Shown piece after piece: positions 7,462-16,727 of a DNA stretch of 64,000 bases. Every line of letters starts with the position of its first letter. Position 1 is the first letter of the stretch. The notes under the pieces were generated by a model. It saw only the letters and a program-made list of their open reading frames with translations, was not told the origin of the DNA and did not search any database. A program made the position numbers and the translations under genes. The DNA is from Chitinophaga ginsengisoli (GTDB taxonomy: Bacteria; Bacteroidota; Bacteroidia; Chitinophagales; Chitinophagaceae), in the NCBI RefSeq assembly GCF_003014595.1, contig NZ_PYGK01000009.1, positions 244,482 through 308,481 on the forward strand. The letters run 5' to 3'.

Positions 7462-9081
7462 TCAAACTTTTATTCTGACTTTCCGTAGTTCCAGCAGGTT
7501 GAGGGCATTACTAGTAAATCCCTGTACATTGGGTTGTACCAGGTGAATGACCTGGTCGTAGAACAAGGGCACCACAGGGGCATCTGCTACTATCATCCTG
7601 TCCATTTCCTGGTAAAGCAGGTAACGGAGGGAGTCATTATTCTCCCGCAGGGCCTGTTCGTACAAGCGGTCGAAGGCGGGATTGGCATATCTTGTATAGT
7701 TAGGCGGAGCGCCATTTTTGCTGTAAAATACTGCCAGGTAGTTCTCCGCATCTGCATAATCGCCTATCCAGCTGGCCCGGAAAAAGAGCGCCTGCGACTT
7801 GGCGGTTTGCTCCAGCAATAAAGCCTTCTGCAGCACCTCTACCTGTATCGGGATACCTACCTGCTGCAACTGGTTGGCTACATAATTGGCATAGTCTTCA
7901 TAAATAGGGATCGACAGCAGATGCATAACCGGCAATCCCTTCCCTTCCGGGTAACCGGCCTCCCGCAATAGTTGCCTTGCCTTCGCAGGATCATAGGGAT
8001 ATCCCTTTACCCTGATTGTATCAAAAGAAGGTAAGCCCCTGGGTACAAAACCCGCATTGGCCGGCGTCCCAATGCCATTCCGGAGGTAGGTGATCATCCT
8101 GGCTCTGTCAATGCTGTAATTAATGGCTAGTCGTATCTTCTGCAAACGGGAAGGTGAGACCTTTACCACGTCCTTAGTCGTATCTAACAGAAATCCGAAG
8201 TATTCGATATTCAAAAAAGGGCTCTTATCGAGCACCAGCTTTCCCTCCCATTCTTTCTTCAACATCCCTTTTTTTGTGAGCACTTCGTCTTTAAAGGAGG
8301 CATCGATATCATTCATAAAATCCAGCTGCCCCTGGCGAAACAGCAGGAACTCCGTCGCCTTATTGTCCTGGAATGTGACCTTCACCGCATCAAGATATGG
8401 CAGTGAATGGCCCGTGCTGTCCTTTTCAAAATAACGGGGATTACGGTGGAGGACCAACGCCTGTCCTTCTTCCCAGAGTGAGAACATGAAAGGACCAGTG
8501 CCACAAGGGTATTTCCGAAAGTCCTTCCCGTACTTCTCCACCACTTCATGTGGTACGATAGAGCAGTATTGCATACTCAGAATACCCAGTACAGGGTGAA
8601 AAGGCTGTAACAGGGTAAGTCGGAAGGTGGAGTCGTTCAACGCGCGAAAGCCTGTATCCGGGTCAACTTTCCCGTTAAAGATCCAGGCGCCCGGAGATGC
8701 TGTATTGGGATCTATGATACGTTTCAGGCTATACGCCACATCAGCGGCTGTCATCCGGCGTCCTTTACCATCAGAAAATGCAGCATTGTCATGAAAGTAA
8801 ACGTCTGTACGCAGGTGAAAGGTGTAGGTCTTATAATCAGGGGCCACTTCCCAGCGGGTAGCCAGGGATGGCCGGATATTGAGCTGATCATCAGGCTCTA
8901 CGAGTGTGCTGTATAACTGTTTTACTGCCCAGATAACTGACTGGTTTTTGGCAAATGCAGGATCGAGGGAGGCAATACCTTCCTGTACATTATAGCGGAA
9001 TACCTGTCTGCCAGAAGTGGGCGGATGCCCGCAGGCGGCAAGCAGTAAAATGAACGGTATGAAAAGGAATCTCATGTACAT
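7462..9081 (-). CDS. ABC transporter substrate-binding lipoprotein, family 5 (peptide/nickel type)
   Basis: A 539-residue SBP_bac_5 protein with a lipoprotein signal (hydrophobic stretch ending in LLAACGH, lipidated Cys near residue 17). Typical family blocks are present: TFHLRTDVYFHD, the SLKRIIDP region and RLAINYSID. No permease or ATPase gene is next to it, so it is an orphan binding protein, or works with a transporter elsewhere. The stop TGA overlaps the alternative TTG start of the AraC gene by two bases, suggesting that ligand binding and gene control are linked. Two in-frame ATGs (9081, 9075) are equally plausible starts. Confidence 0.88.
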   Translation of the reverse strand: MYMRFLFIPFILLLAACGHPPTSGRQVFRYNVQEGIASLDPAFAKNQSVIWAVKQLYSTLVEPDDQLNIRPSLATRWEVAPDYKTYTFHLRTDVYFHDNAAFSDGKGRRMTAADVAYSLKRIIDPNTASPGAWIFNGKVDPDTGFRALNDSTFRLTLLQPFHPVLGILSMQYCSIVPHEVVEKYGKDFRKYPCGTGPFMFSLWEEGQALVLHRNPRYFEKDSTGHSLPYLDAVKVTFQDNKATEFLLFRQGQLDFMNDIDASFKDEVLTKKGMLKKEWEGKLVLDKSPFLNIEYFGFLLDTTKDVVKVSPSRLQKIRLAINYSIDRARMITYLRNGIGTPANAGFVPRGLPSFDTIRVKGYPYDPAKARQLLREAGYPEGKGLPVMHLLSIPIYEDYANYVANQLQQVGIPIQVEVLQKALLLEQTAKSQALFFRASWIGDYADAENYLAVFYSKNGAPPNYTRYANPAFDRLYEQALRENNDSLRYLLYQEMDRMIVADAPVVPLFYDQVIHLVQPNVQGFTSNALNLLELRKVRIKV

Positions 9082-9189
9082 GTAGTAATCTTACAGCCAT
9101 CGACCGCTTCCTGCTTACCGTTCATGTATATCTACAAAAACCGTAAAGCATTGGTCATTCAGCGCGTAGGCATTATTAGTGAAAATTAA

Positions 9190-9197
9190 TACCTTTC
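9190..9197 (+). promoter_or_regulatory. Possible -7 box of the M1 peptidase gene
   Basis: TACCTTTC differs from TAnnTTTG by the last base and lies 21 bases before the ATG at 9219. Confidence 0.35.
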
Positions 9198-9218
9198 CGG
9201 GATAAAATAAGATTTTCT

Positions 9219-10859
9219 ATGCGAGGCATACTGATGCTTTTCCTGGTTTTGCTTACGGCGCTTACTGCCGGTGCCCAACATCAACAGACATTTACACGCG
9301 CTGATAGCTTACGTGGAACCATCGGCAGGGAACGTGCATGGTGGGATGTGAAATCCTACGATCTGCATGTTAAACCGAATATCAGTGACAGCTCCCTGGA
9401 AGGCCACAACGTGATTACCTACAAGGTCCTGAAAGTAGACAGTATCATGCAGATCGACCTGCAGGAACCGCTGGAGATAGACAGTATCACACAGGATAAA
9501 CAATCCCTCATCTACAAAAGGGAAGGCAATGCCATTTTCGTTACCATGGTTGCCAAAAAGCAGGTGAAAGGTAAAGACAAGAAGATCACCATCTTCTACC
9601 ACGGAAAGCCAAGAGTGGCGGTGAACCCACCATGGGACGGTGGACTGATCTGGCGGAAAGATAACCAGGGCAGACCCTGGGTGGCTACTGCCTGTCAGGG
9701 CCTGGGCGCCAGCGTATGGTGGCCTAATAAAGATCATCAGAGTGATGAACCTAACAACATGACTATCAGCATCACTACGCCTCCCGACCTGGTAGATGTC
9801 TCCAATGGTCGCCTGAAAAAGAAAGCAATGGACCACGACGGGAATATCGTTTGGACATGGTATGTCAGCAATCCGATCAACAACTACGACGTAGTGATGA
9901 ATATCGGCCACTATGCCGAGTTTAAAGACGTTTACTCCGGCGAAGGTGGTAAACTGGACCTGGACTACTGGGTACTTGATTACAATGTGGATACGGCTAA
10001 AACGCAATTTGAAGTAGTAAAGCCTATGATGAAGTGTTTTGAAGCCTGGTTCGGTAAATATCCTTTCTATAAAGACAGCTATAAACTGGTGGAATCTCCT
10101 CACCTGGGCATGGAGCATCAGAGCGCGGTGGCCTATGGTAACAAGTTCAAAATGGGCTATAAAGGGATTGACCTTTCCGGCAGTGGCTGGGGATTAAAAT
10201 GGGATTTCATCATTGTACATGAAAGCGGTCATGAGTGGTTCGGTAACAACATCACTACCAAAGATATCGCTGATATGTGGGTGCATGAGAGCTTTACCAA
10301 CTATTCCGAAACCCTGTTCACTGAATGCGAATATGGTCCGGAGGCTGCTTTCCAATATATCACCGGCATCAGGAAGAACATCAAAAACGATGCGCCTATC
10401 ATCGGGGCGTATGGTGTAAACAACGAAGGCAGTGGCGACATGTACTACAAAGGCGCTAACATGATCCATACCATCCGCCAGATCGTGAACAACGATTATG
10501 TATTCAAGGAGATCCTTCGTGGATTGAACAAGACCTTCTGGCATCAGACGGTGACTACCCGTCAGGTAGAGGAATACTTCAACGAGAAGACAAAGATGAA
10601 CTTCAACAAGGTATTCGAGCAATACCTGACCCATACATCTATTCCTACACTGGAATATCATATCGAAGGTTCACAGCTGAAGTTCCGTTGGGTAACAGAC
10701 GTGGAGAACTTTAATATGCCTGTAAAGGTAACACTGACAGATGGAGGATACCGTTTCATCTATCCAGGAAGAAACTGGCAATCAACAGGTATCACCTTGT
10801 CAGATCCGAAGAACTTTAAGGTAGATCCAAACTTCTACGTGAACGTAAAGGAGATTTAA
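9219..10859 (+). CDS. M1 family metallopeptidase (aminopeptidase N-like), exported
   Basis: A 546-residue zinc peptidase with a cleavable signal peptide (first about 19 residues, ending TAGA-Q). The zinc site is HESGHEW (His334, Glu335, His338) with the third ligand Glu357 in VHES, spaced as in gluzincins. An N-terminal beta-sandwich region precedes the catalytic domain; the usual long C-terminal helical domain of aminopeptidase N is absent, giving the short form common in Bacteroidota. It should trim peptides in the periplasm. It stands alone and is followed by a strong hairpin terminator. Confidence 0.92.
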   Translation: MRGILMLFLVLLTALTAGAQHQQTFTRADSLRGTIGRERAWWDVKSYDLHVKPNISDSSLEGHNVITYKVLKVDSIMQIDLQEPLEIDSITQDKQSLIYKREGNAIFVTMVAKKQVKGKDKKITIFYHGKPRVAVNPPWDGGLIWRKDNQGRPWVATACQGLGASVWWPNKDHQSDEPNNMTISITTPPDLVDVSNGRLKKKAMDHDGNIVWTWYVSNPINNYDVVMNIGHYAEFKDVYSGEGGKLDLDYWVLDYNVDTAKTQFEVVKPMMKCFEAWFGKYPFYKDSYKLVESPHLGMEHQSAVAYGNKFKMGYKGIDLSGSGWGLKWDFIIVHESGHEWFGNNITTKDIADMWVHESFTNYSETLFTECEYGPEAAFQYITGIRKNIKNDAPIIGAYGVNNEGSGDMYYKGANMIHTIRQIVNNDYVFKEILRGLNKTFWHQTVTTRQVEEYFNEKTKMNFNKVFEQYLTHTSIPTLEYHIEGSQLKFRWVTDVENFNMPVKVTLTDGGYRFIYPGRNWQSTGITLSDPKNFKVDPNFYVNVKEI

Positions 10860-10878
10860 GCGTAGCCTGATATCATTG

Positions 10879-10907
10879 AAAACCCCGGACCAACAGCCCG
10901 GGGTTTT
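10879..10907 (+). terminator. Intrinsic terminator after the M1 peptidase gene
   Basis: Perfect 10-bp stem AAAACCCCGG / CCGGGGTTTT with a 9-base loop, 19 bases after the stop codon. The A and T tails make it usable from both strands, which fits the convergent neighbour. Confidence 0.85.
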
Positions 10908-10933
10908 CATTTTATAATGGTGTATGTATATCC

Positions 10934-11599
10934 TTACTTCACCAGCTTGAAGGCATGGCTCCAGGTGCCTGTCCTGAATCCATATGCATACCAGAGTATG
11001 CTCAGGGGCTCTATATTCCGGCTCATTTCGATCGTCCCCATATCCACGATATCTTTCCAGCCCATCTCATTCAACAGTGTCGTCACGGCCATTTTCGCTG
11101 CCCGTTTATTACCACAAATGAACATTGTAGGTGTTTCCTTTTCCGCTTCCTGCTGGGAGCGGAACATCGATTCGTGACCGATACAACTGAGTGCTTTTAC
11201 CACATGCGCATCTGGAGGCAGCCATGCCTGCAGCTGTTCGCCTGCCGAGTTGGTGTGACCAATAGAGAAGGTGAGCCGTCCCTGCTGATCAGGACCTTTG
11301 CCATCCAGGGGATTGGTGACATCCACCACTACTTTGTTCTTAAAGTTCCATAGTCCGGCAGACTCAATGGCTTTCTGTGTTCCTGCCCAGCTGGTACAGA
11401 TGACCAGCAACTCTCCCTGGGCGGCTGCATCCCGGAACGGGGCAGCTGTAACACCGGGGCCTCCTTTTTTCTTGATCCATTGCTGAAGGGATTCTTTCGC
11501 AGGATTGCGGGTACCGAGTATCACCTCATGACCAGCCCTGATCAATCCTTCCGTTAACGTGAGTCCGACAGGGCCGCTACCCAGGATGCCAATTTTCAT
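10934..11599 (-). CDS. NAD(P)-binding oxidoreductase, F420-dependent NADP reductase-like
   Basis: A 221-residue Rossmann-fold protein (KIGILGSGPVG at residues 2-12, then LGTRNP). It matches the NADPH-dependent F420 reductase / NAD-binding family that in non-F420 bacteria is annotated only as an NAD(P)-binding protein. Motif VVVDVTNP is a family block. No F420 pathway genes are in the window, so the substrate is unknown. It is a single gene, convergent with the M1 peptidase. Confidence 0.75.
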   Translation of the reverse strand: MKIGILGSGPVGLTLTEGLIRAGHEVILGTRNPAKESLQQWIKKKGGPGVTAAPFRDAAAQGELLVICTSWAGTQKAIESAGLWNFKNKVVVDVTNPLDGKGPDQQGRLTFSIGHTNSAGEQLQAWLPPDAHVVKALSCIGHESMFRSQQEAEKETPTMFICGNKRAAKMAVTTLLNEMGWKDIVDMGTIEMSRNIEPLSILWYAYGFRTGTWSHAFKLVK

Positions 11600-11723
11600 G
11601 CTGCAGGAATTTGTGTGAACAGATGGGGTAACTAATATAAAGAAAAAAGCTGAATGAGATGCCTAATTGCTTCAGACTGATGCAATTGATATGAGTAGTT
11701 GGAGATAATAAAATGTATAGGTA

Positions 11724-11774
11724 ACAACACGATAATGGCGTACCACCAGCGCAGGCCCGCCATTATCGTGTTGT
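11724..11774 (-). terminator. Long hairpin after mqnA
   Basis: A perfect 17-bp inverted repeat (ACAACACGATAATGGCG and its complement) with a 17-base loop sits 9 bases past the mqnA stop. No strong T run follows on the minus strand, so termination is likely but not certain. The 183-base gap holds nothing else. Confidence 0.6.
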
Positions 11775-11782
11775 CAACGCCC

Positions 11783-12520
11783 TTAAACCAGGTAGCTCAG
11801 GAAACGTTGCATTCCCTGCCGCTTTGAAGGAGTAAGCGGGTAACTGATGTTCTGGGTGTAATAAGTTGTCAGATCATAAAGCGGATAAGCATTTTCCGCC
11901 ACAACCGCAGGGATGTTATGTATCCCGATACTATTTGCGTTGCTGAATTCCTGGATAAACTCAACAGGCAGCGGCTTATTGCTGATCCAGGCCGCAAATA
12001 CGAATGGCAGACTGGTAAACCGCATCCAATGTTCCGCCAGATCATAGATAAAAGGAGATACATGGCGTTGCGCCAGTGCACGGTCGCCGATCACAAGACC
12101 CGCATCCGTACCTTTGATCTTATCCTGGTAGTCGCCGGTAGTCTCTATCAGCTCTGCATCCAGTTTCCAGTGCTCCCGCACCAGTACTTTCAGGAGGGCC
12201 ACAGAAGTACGGCTCTGGTAGTCAAGGTAAATACGTTTGATCTCATTGAGTGGAACATCACTGAAAAGGCAGACAGAAGCAACAGGACCTTCCGCACCAA
12301 TACAATAATCAGAAATGATATGATATTCTTTCAGTTTCGGGATAATAGCCACAGGTACGAGGGCTACATCTACTTCTCCATCAATCAGCTGCTGGGCAAT
12401 CTTAGCAGGGTAATCAACACTCAGTTCAAGCATTTTCATCACCGGGTGGTCCCTGAATCCGTATAATAATGGCCTGGTATTCAAATAACTTACTGCCGCT
12501 ACTTTTACTTTCCGTTCCAA
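11783..12520 (-). CDS. mqnA: Chorismate dehydratase MqnA (futalosine menaquinone pathway)
   Basis: A 245-residue periplasmic-binding-protein-like enzyme that converts chorismate to 3-enolpyruvylbenzoate, entering the futalosine route to menaquinone. The N-terminus VAAVSYLNTRPLLYGF is diagnostic, as are LVPVAIIPKL and the YLDYQSRTSV segment. The start is TTG at 12520; no ATG fits before the conserved motif. It is divergent from purB with 65 bases between start codons. No other mqn gene is in the window, as is usual where the pathway genes are scattered. Confidence 0.92.
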   Translation of the reverse strand: MERKVKVAAVSYLNTRPLLYGFRDHPVMKMLELSVDYPAKIAQQLIDGEVDVALVPVAIIPKLKEYHIISDYCIGAEGPVASVCLFSDVPLNEIKRIYLDYQSRTSVALLKVLVREHWKLDAELIETTGDYQDKIKGTDAGLVIGDRALAQRHVSPFIYDLAEHWMRFTSLPFVFAAWISNKPLPVEFIQEFSNANSIGIHNIPAVVAENAYPLYDLTTYYTQNISYPLTPSKRQGMQRFLSYLV

Positions 12521-12526
12521 TTTCAG

Positions 12527-12534
12527 TAATTTTG
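12527..12534 (+). promoter_or_regulatory. -7 promoter box of purB
   Basis: TAATTTTG, a full match to TAnnTTTG, lies 52 bases before the purB ATG in the short divergent gap with mqnA. Confidence 0.55.
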
Positions 12535-12585
12535 CCGGCTAAATTAGGTAAAAAGTGATAAACGCTCACTTAATCAAATAACATT

Positions 12586-13926
12586 ATGCAATTACAAGCT
12601 TTAACCGCCATTTCTCCTTTGGATGGACGCTACAGGAGACAACTGGAAGAACTGGCTCCTTACTTTTCAGAATTTGCACTGATCCGTTACCGTGTGCAGG
12701 TAGAGATCGAATACTTCATCGCACTGTCAGAGCAGAAGCTGTTCACGCTCACTAAAGGCCAGGTACCGGCATTGCGTAAGATCTACCAGGATTTTACCAT
12801 CGAGAATGCACAGCTGATCAAAGAAACGGAAAAGGTGACCAACCACGACGTGAAAGCTGTAGAGTATTTTGTTAAGAATGAGCTGAAAACGCTCGGACTG
12901 GACGACAAACTGGAATGGGTGCATTTCGGTCTTACCTCCCAGGACGTTAACAACACCGCCACACCGCTGTTCTGGAAAGACGCGGTAGAACATGTATACA
13001 TGCCTGCCATCGCCAACCTGATACTGGTCCTGAAAAAGATGGGCAAGTCCTGGATGAAGATCCCGATGCTGGCCCGTACCCATGGTCAGCCGGCTTCACC
13101 TACCATCCTCGGAAAAGAGATCCTGGTATTCGTGGAAAGACTGGAAGGACAGGTAAAACTGCTGGGAGAGATCCCCTTCGCAGCCAAATTTGGTGGTGCA
13201 ACCGGTAACTTCAATGCACACCATGTGGCATTCCCGAAGATCAACTGGGAGAAGTTTGGCGATAAATTCGTGAACAATACCCTCGGACTGCAACGTATGA
13301 AATATACCACTCAGATCGAGCACTACGACAATATCTCCGCGCAGTTTGATACCCTCAAACGTATCAACACGATCCTGATAGACTTCTGCCGCGACGTGTG
13401 GACATACATCTCCATGGATTATTTCAAGCAGAAGATCAAAGCCAACGAGGTAGGTTCTTCCGCTATGCCACATAAGGTGAACCCGATCGATTTCGAAAAT
13501 GCAGAAGGTAACCTCGGACTGGCCAACGCCATCTTCGAACACTTGAGTGCCAAACTGCCTATCTCCCGCTTACAGCGTGACCTGACCGACTCCACCGTCC
13601 TCAGAAACGTAGGTGTACCATTTGGTCACACCATACTGGCATTGAAATCCGTTCAGAAAGGCTTAGAGAAACTGATCCTGAATGAAGCGAAGCTGCAGGA
13701 AGACCTGGAAAACAACTGGGCCGTTGTAGCAGAAGCTATTCAGACGGTACTCCGCAGAGAGAACTTCCCGAAACCATACGAGGCACTGAAAGACCTCACC
13801 CGTGGCGGCGAACAGATCAACCAGAAGACCATGCATAAGTTCATCGATGGTTTGAAGATCAGTGCTTCGCTGAAGAAAGAGCTGAAGGCAATTACACCAC
13901 AGAATTATACAGGGGTGTGGAGCTAA
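12586..13926 (+). CDS. purB: Adenylosuccinate lyase
   Basis: A 446-residue member of the fumarase/aspartase superfamily that releases fumarate from SAICAR and adenylosuccinate in purine synthesis. The signature loop SSAMPHKVNPIDFENAEG (starting near residue 295) with its catalytic serine is intact, and the N-terminal LDGRY and TSQDVNNTA blocks identify purB rather than another superfamily member. Length matches the long (E. coli-type) form. A perfect hairpin terminator follows. Confidence 0.96.
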   Translation: MQLQALTAISPLDGRYRRQLEELAPYFSEFALIRYRVQVEIEYFIALSEQKLFTLTKGQVPALRKIYQDFTIENAQLIKETEKVTNHDVKAVEYFVKNELKTLGLDDKLEWVHFGLTSQDVNNTATPLFWKDAVEHVYMPAIANLILVLKKMGKSWMKIPMLARTHGQPASPTILGKEILVFVERLEGQVKLLGEIPFAAKFGGATGNFNAHHVAFPKINWEKFGDKFVNNTLGLQRMKYTTQIEHYDNISAQFDTLKRINTILIDFCRDVWTYISMDYFKQKIKANEVGSSAMPHKVNPIDFENAEGNLGLANAIFEHLSAKLPISRLQRDLTDSTVLRNVGVPFGHTILALKSVQKGLEKLILNEAKLQEDLENNWAVVAEAIQTVLRRENFPKPYEALKDLTRGGEQINQKTMHKFIDGLKISASLKKELKAITPQNYTGVWS

Positions 13927-13958
13927 GCGACACAGATTGATTAAGTAGTTTACAATAA

Positions 13959-14010
13959 AGACGGATTACAGATATTATCACACAACGTGCACATTATCTG
14001 TAATCCGTCT
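13959..14010 (+). terminator. Hairpin terminator of purB
   Basis: Perfect 16-bp stem AGACGGATTACAGATA with its complement at 13995-14010, 20-base loop, followed by TCAATTTTA. Confidence 0.8.
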
Positions 14011-14080
14011 TCAATTTTACTGAACCTAATAATTTACAAACACAAAAATATCTGACCGCCAACCACCTCAACGCACTTCC

Positions 14081-14252
14081 AAGTAGCGGAAGGTTTCAGA
14101 TGGAGACCAACGGGGCCTTAGCCCTTTGAGATGCTGATGCGATCAACCAGGGGGTTAATAGAATTCAAAAAGCTCAATACGCCTGATAAAGCTCAATAGC
14201 AAGGATCGAAAAGGGGTACAGCCCGTGGTCCCATCTGAAACCGCAGCAACTT
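14081..14252 (+). repeat. Dispersed fold-back element, copy 1 (172 bp)
   Basis: The outer arms pair over about 30 bases: AAGTAGCGGAAGGTTTCAG then ATGGAGACCAACGGG on the left, against CCCGTGGTCCCATCTGAAAC then CGCAGCAACTT on the right. Inside are a small GGGCCTTAGCCC hairpin and the core AATAGCAAGnnTCGAAAAGG. Three further copies in the window (21089, 33955, 57814) share order and orientation. It fills most of the convergent purB/YraN gap and ends 47 bases from the YraN stop. No protein-coding frame is convincing. Confidence 0.85.
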
Positions 14253-14298
14253 CCCTCCAATCTCTCTAACCTTCGCTAAGATCAATCAAAAGAGCAAC

Positions 14299-14655
14299 TC
14301 AGAACGCATCCTCAAAATGCACCAACTCATACTCCCCATCCGGTCGAAACGTAATCGAAATCACATCAAACCTGATCGCCGGCGGTAACCGCGGCAGCTT
14401 ATCCATATATACATTCGCTGCCGCCTGAATATGCCTGCGCTTAGCAGCATCCACATGCTGCTCCGGCCAGCCAAAAAGATCCGTCGCCAGTGTCTTCACT
14501 TCAACAAATACAAGGCAATCCGGCTTCGCCGCAATAATATCTATCTCCCGACGCTTATGCCGCCAGTTCACCGCTAAGATCTTATACTGTTGATGAAGCA
14601 GGAATTCCTGTGCGATCAGTTCCCCTTTTTTGCCCAAAGCTATATGGGATGCCAT
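14299..14655 (-). CDS. YraN/UPF0102 family endonuclease-like protein
   Basis: A 118-residue protein of the UPF0102 family, a restriction-endonuclease-like fold often linked to recombination or DNA uptake but of unproven function. The family pattern GKKGELIAQEFL near the start, then REIDIIAAK and LVFVEVKT (the D and ExK nuclease positions) are present. The frame opens at 14721, but ATG 14655 (MASHIALGKKGE) fits the family N-terminus, so I use it. The nuclease triad appears intact. Confidence 0.88.
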   Translation of the reverse strand: MASHIALGKKGELIAQEFLLHQQYKILAVNWRHKRREIDIIAAKPDCLVFVEVKTLATDLFGWPEQHVDAAKRRHIQAAANVYMDKLPRLPPAIRFDVISITFRPDGEYELVHFEDAF

Positions 14656-14732
14656 TGTTTTGACTATTTTTGCTGTTCCTATCGGAAAAGACAACAGGTT
14701 AACAATTCTAGGAAAATACAAACATATTACGC

Positions 14733-15959
14733 ATGAGCGAGAAGAAATTATTCAGATTGGAAGGTAAGGTTCAACATTATGCATGGGGTGGATATCATTA
14801 CATTCCTGCCTTATTGGGTATTCCCGAAAATGGTAAACCAAGTGCAGAGTATTGGATGGGTGCACACCAGAGCGCCCCTGCTGTTATCGCTACCGGTACA
14901 CAGCCTTCCACGCTGGACCAGCTGGTAAAAGCCGAACCTGAACATGTGCTGGGACCTAAGGTATGGAAACGCTTCGGCGAGTTACCTTACCTGCTCAAGA
15001 TCCTGGATGTAAAAGACATGTTGTCTATCCAGGTACACCCAACCAAAGCAGAGGCAGAAAAAGGATTTGCCAGGGAAAATGAAGCCGGTATTCCGCTGAA
15101 TGCTCCTCACCGTAATTATAAGGACGCCAACCATAAACCTGAGATCATGGTGGCCCTCAGTGAATTCTGGCTACTGCACGGATTCCTGCCGGAAGATAAA
15201 CTGAGAAAGGTATTACAGAACGTAAAGGAGTTCGCGTCGCTCGCTCCCATCTTTGAAAAAGAAGGTTACTTCGGACTGTACAAAGCAGTCATGGAAATGC
15301 CGCAATCTGAGGTGAATACGATGTTACGTCCGCTGGCAGAAGTTGTGTCAGAAGCGTACAAGAACGGTCGCCTGGCGAAATCTGACCCTGCATTCTGGGC
15401 TGGAAGAGCTATCGTGAATGACCCTCAGGGATTGGAAAACCTGGACAGAGGCATCTTCTCTATATACTTCTTTAACATTATGGAAGTGCATCCAGGACAG
15501 GCAGTGTTCCAGGATGCCGGTATTCCACATGCTTACCTTGAAGGGCAGAATGTGGAGCTAATGGCCAATTCTGATAACGTATTACGCGGCGGACTGACAC
15601 CTAAACATATTGATGTACCTGAACTGCTGAAACATACCCGTTTCGAACCAGTACATCCGAAGATCCTCAGCGGCGAAAGTGTAGCCGGCGGACTGGAAAC
15701 CATTTACCACTCTCCTGCACCGGATTTCGTGGTAAGCCGTATCGCTATGCAGAATGGTCAGCGCTATGAACATACCAGTGAGGCAACAGAGATCATGCTG
15801 GTAATGGAAGGTGCTGCTGAGATCACTGAAGCAGGTGGAGAAACTATCTCCCTGCAGAAAGGTCAGGCCGTGGTTACCTATTACCATACTTCCTATAGCA
15901 TCACAAGCAAAGCAGGTGTTGTGATCTTTAAAGCAAGTGTGCCTGTTGAATCTATTTAA
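14733..15959 (+). CDS. manA: Mannose-6-phosphate isomerase, class I
   Basis: A 408-residue zinc-dependent type I phosphomannose isomerase, interconverting fructose 6-phosphate and mannose 6-phosphate for GDP-mannose and glycan synthesis. Recognisable blocks are YAWGGYHYIP near the start, the IQVHPTKAEAEKGFA zinc-binding segment (about 99-113), PHRNYKDANHKPE and the IPHAYLEGQNVELMANSDN segment with the later zinc ligand. A TATTTTTG sequence at 14665-14672 could be its -7 box. It reads into the membrane protein gene 32 bases downstream. Confidence 0.95.
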   Translation: MSEKKLFRLEGKVQHYAWGGYHYIPALLGIPENGKPSAEYWMGAHQSAPAVIATGTQPSTLDQLVKAEPEHVLGPKVWKRFGELPYLLKILDVKDMLSIQVHPTKAEAEKGFARENEAGIPLNAPHRNYKDANHKPEIMVALSEFWLLHGFLPEDKLRKVLQNVKEFASLAPIFEKEGYFGLYKAVMEMPQSEVNTMLRPLAEVVSEAYKNGRLAKSDPAFWAGRAIVNDPQGLENLDRGIFSIYFFNIMEVHPGQAVFQDAGIPHAYLEGQNVELMANSDNVLRGGLTPKHIDVPELLKHTRFEPVHPKILSGESVAGGLETIYHSPAPDFVVSRIAMQNGQRYEHTSEATEIMLVMEGAAEITEAGGETISLQKGQAVVTYYHTSYSITSKAGVVIFKASVPVESI

Positions 15960-15991
15960 AATCATATCTTTGGTTAAATAATCAACCCATT

Positions 15992-16588
15992 ATGAAAAAG
16001 GATTCCATCCGGGAAATACTGATCGTTGCCATGCTGATCTTCCTGTCTGCATTGTGCCGCATTTTCACAAACCAGATCGGTCTGTGGAACTTTAATGCCA
16101 TCGGCGCAGCAGCATTATTTGGCGGTATCGTACTGAAAGATAAACGCCTGGCGTATGTCGTTCCGTTATTGTCTTTATTTCTGTCAGACGTTTTCCTGCA
16201 ATGCTTCACCAGCATACATGCACTGGACCGCGATTACCTGGGACAGCTGCTCTTTGTATATGGCGCATTCCTGCTGATCACCTGGATAGGTACCCTTATT
16301 AAGAAGGTGAACGTACTCACGTTACTGTTATCTTCTATCGGTACAGGTATACTGTTCTTCCTGATCTCCAACCTGGGTACTTTCATTACAACTGATCTGT
16401 ATCCTAAAACAGGCGCTGGTCTGTTGGCTTGTTATGCAGCTGGTATTCCTTTTTATAAGTCAGGAGATATGTTCAGCAGCTTTGCGCTGAATGGCCTGAT
16501 GGGGAATGTATTCTTTACAGCCGTATTGTTCGGTGCATGGACAGCTATTAAACAGGTAGTGATCACACCGAAAAGCCAGTTGGCTTAA
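15992..16588 (+). CDS. DUF6580 family integral membrane protein
   Basis: A 198-residue protein with about five or six hydrophobic segments and the N-terminal pattern LCRIFTNQIGLWNFNAIGAAALFGG, which matches the DUF6580 family (small membrane proteins sometimes called putative transporters). No catalytic motif is visible. It follows manA by 32 bases on the same strand and shares its terminator, so the two are likely co-transcribed. Function unknown. Confidence 0.75.
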   Translation: MKKDSIREILIVAMLIFLSALCRIFTNQIGLWNFNAIGAAALFGGIVLKDKRLAYVVPLLSLFLSDVFLQCFTSIHALDRDYLGQLLFVYGAFLLITWIGTLIKKVNVLTLLLSSIGTGILFFLISNLGTFITTDLYPKTGAGLLACYAAGIPFYKSGDMFSSFALNGLMGNVFFTAVLFGAWTAIKQVVITPKSQLA

Positions 16589-16606
16589 CAGGTAAGAAAT
16601 AATATT

Positions 16607-16647
16607 AAAAAGGCCGGCTGGGAATGTTCTCAGCCGGCCTTTTTTTG
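16607..16647 (+). terminator. Intrinsic terminator after the manA-DUF6580 unit
   Basis: Perfect 14-bp stem AAAAAGGCCGGCTG / CAGCCGGCCTTTTT, 10-base loop, continuing into a run of T. Confidence 0.92.
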
Positions 16648-16670
16648 TACCTGGTTTAATATCCATCAAT

Positions 16671-16699
16671 AAAAAAGCGACCAGTTTCCTGGCCGCTTT
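16671..16699 (-). terminator. Intrinsic terminator of lepA
   Basis: Minus-strand stem AAAGCG-CCAG / CTGG-CGCTTT with a TTTC-type loop and one mismatch, followed on the minus strand by six T, 30 bases after the lepA stop. Confidence 0.75.
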
Positions 16700-16727
16700 A
16701 ATTTCCCAAATTTGATATAAACTGCGC

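Noticed and set aside
9309..10118. Minus-strand frame of 269 codons opposite the M1 peptidase
   Set aside because: Antisense shadow of a gene whose zinc site and signal peptide are clear.
12727..13542. Minus-strand frames opposite purB
   Set aside because: Antisense shadows; purB signature is complete on the plus strand.
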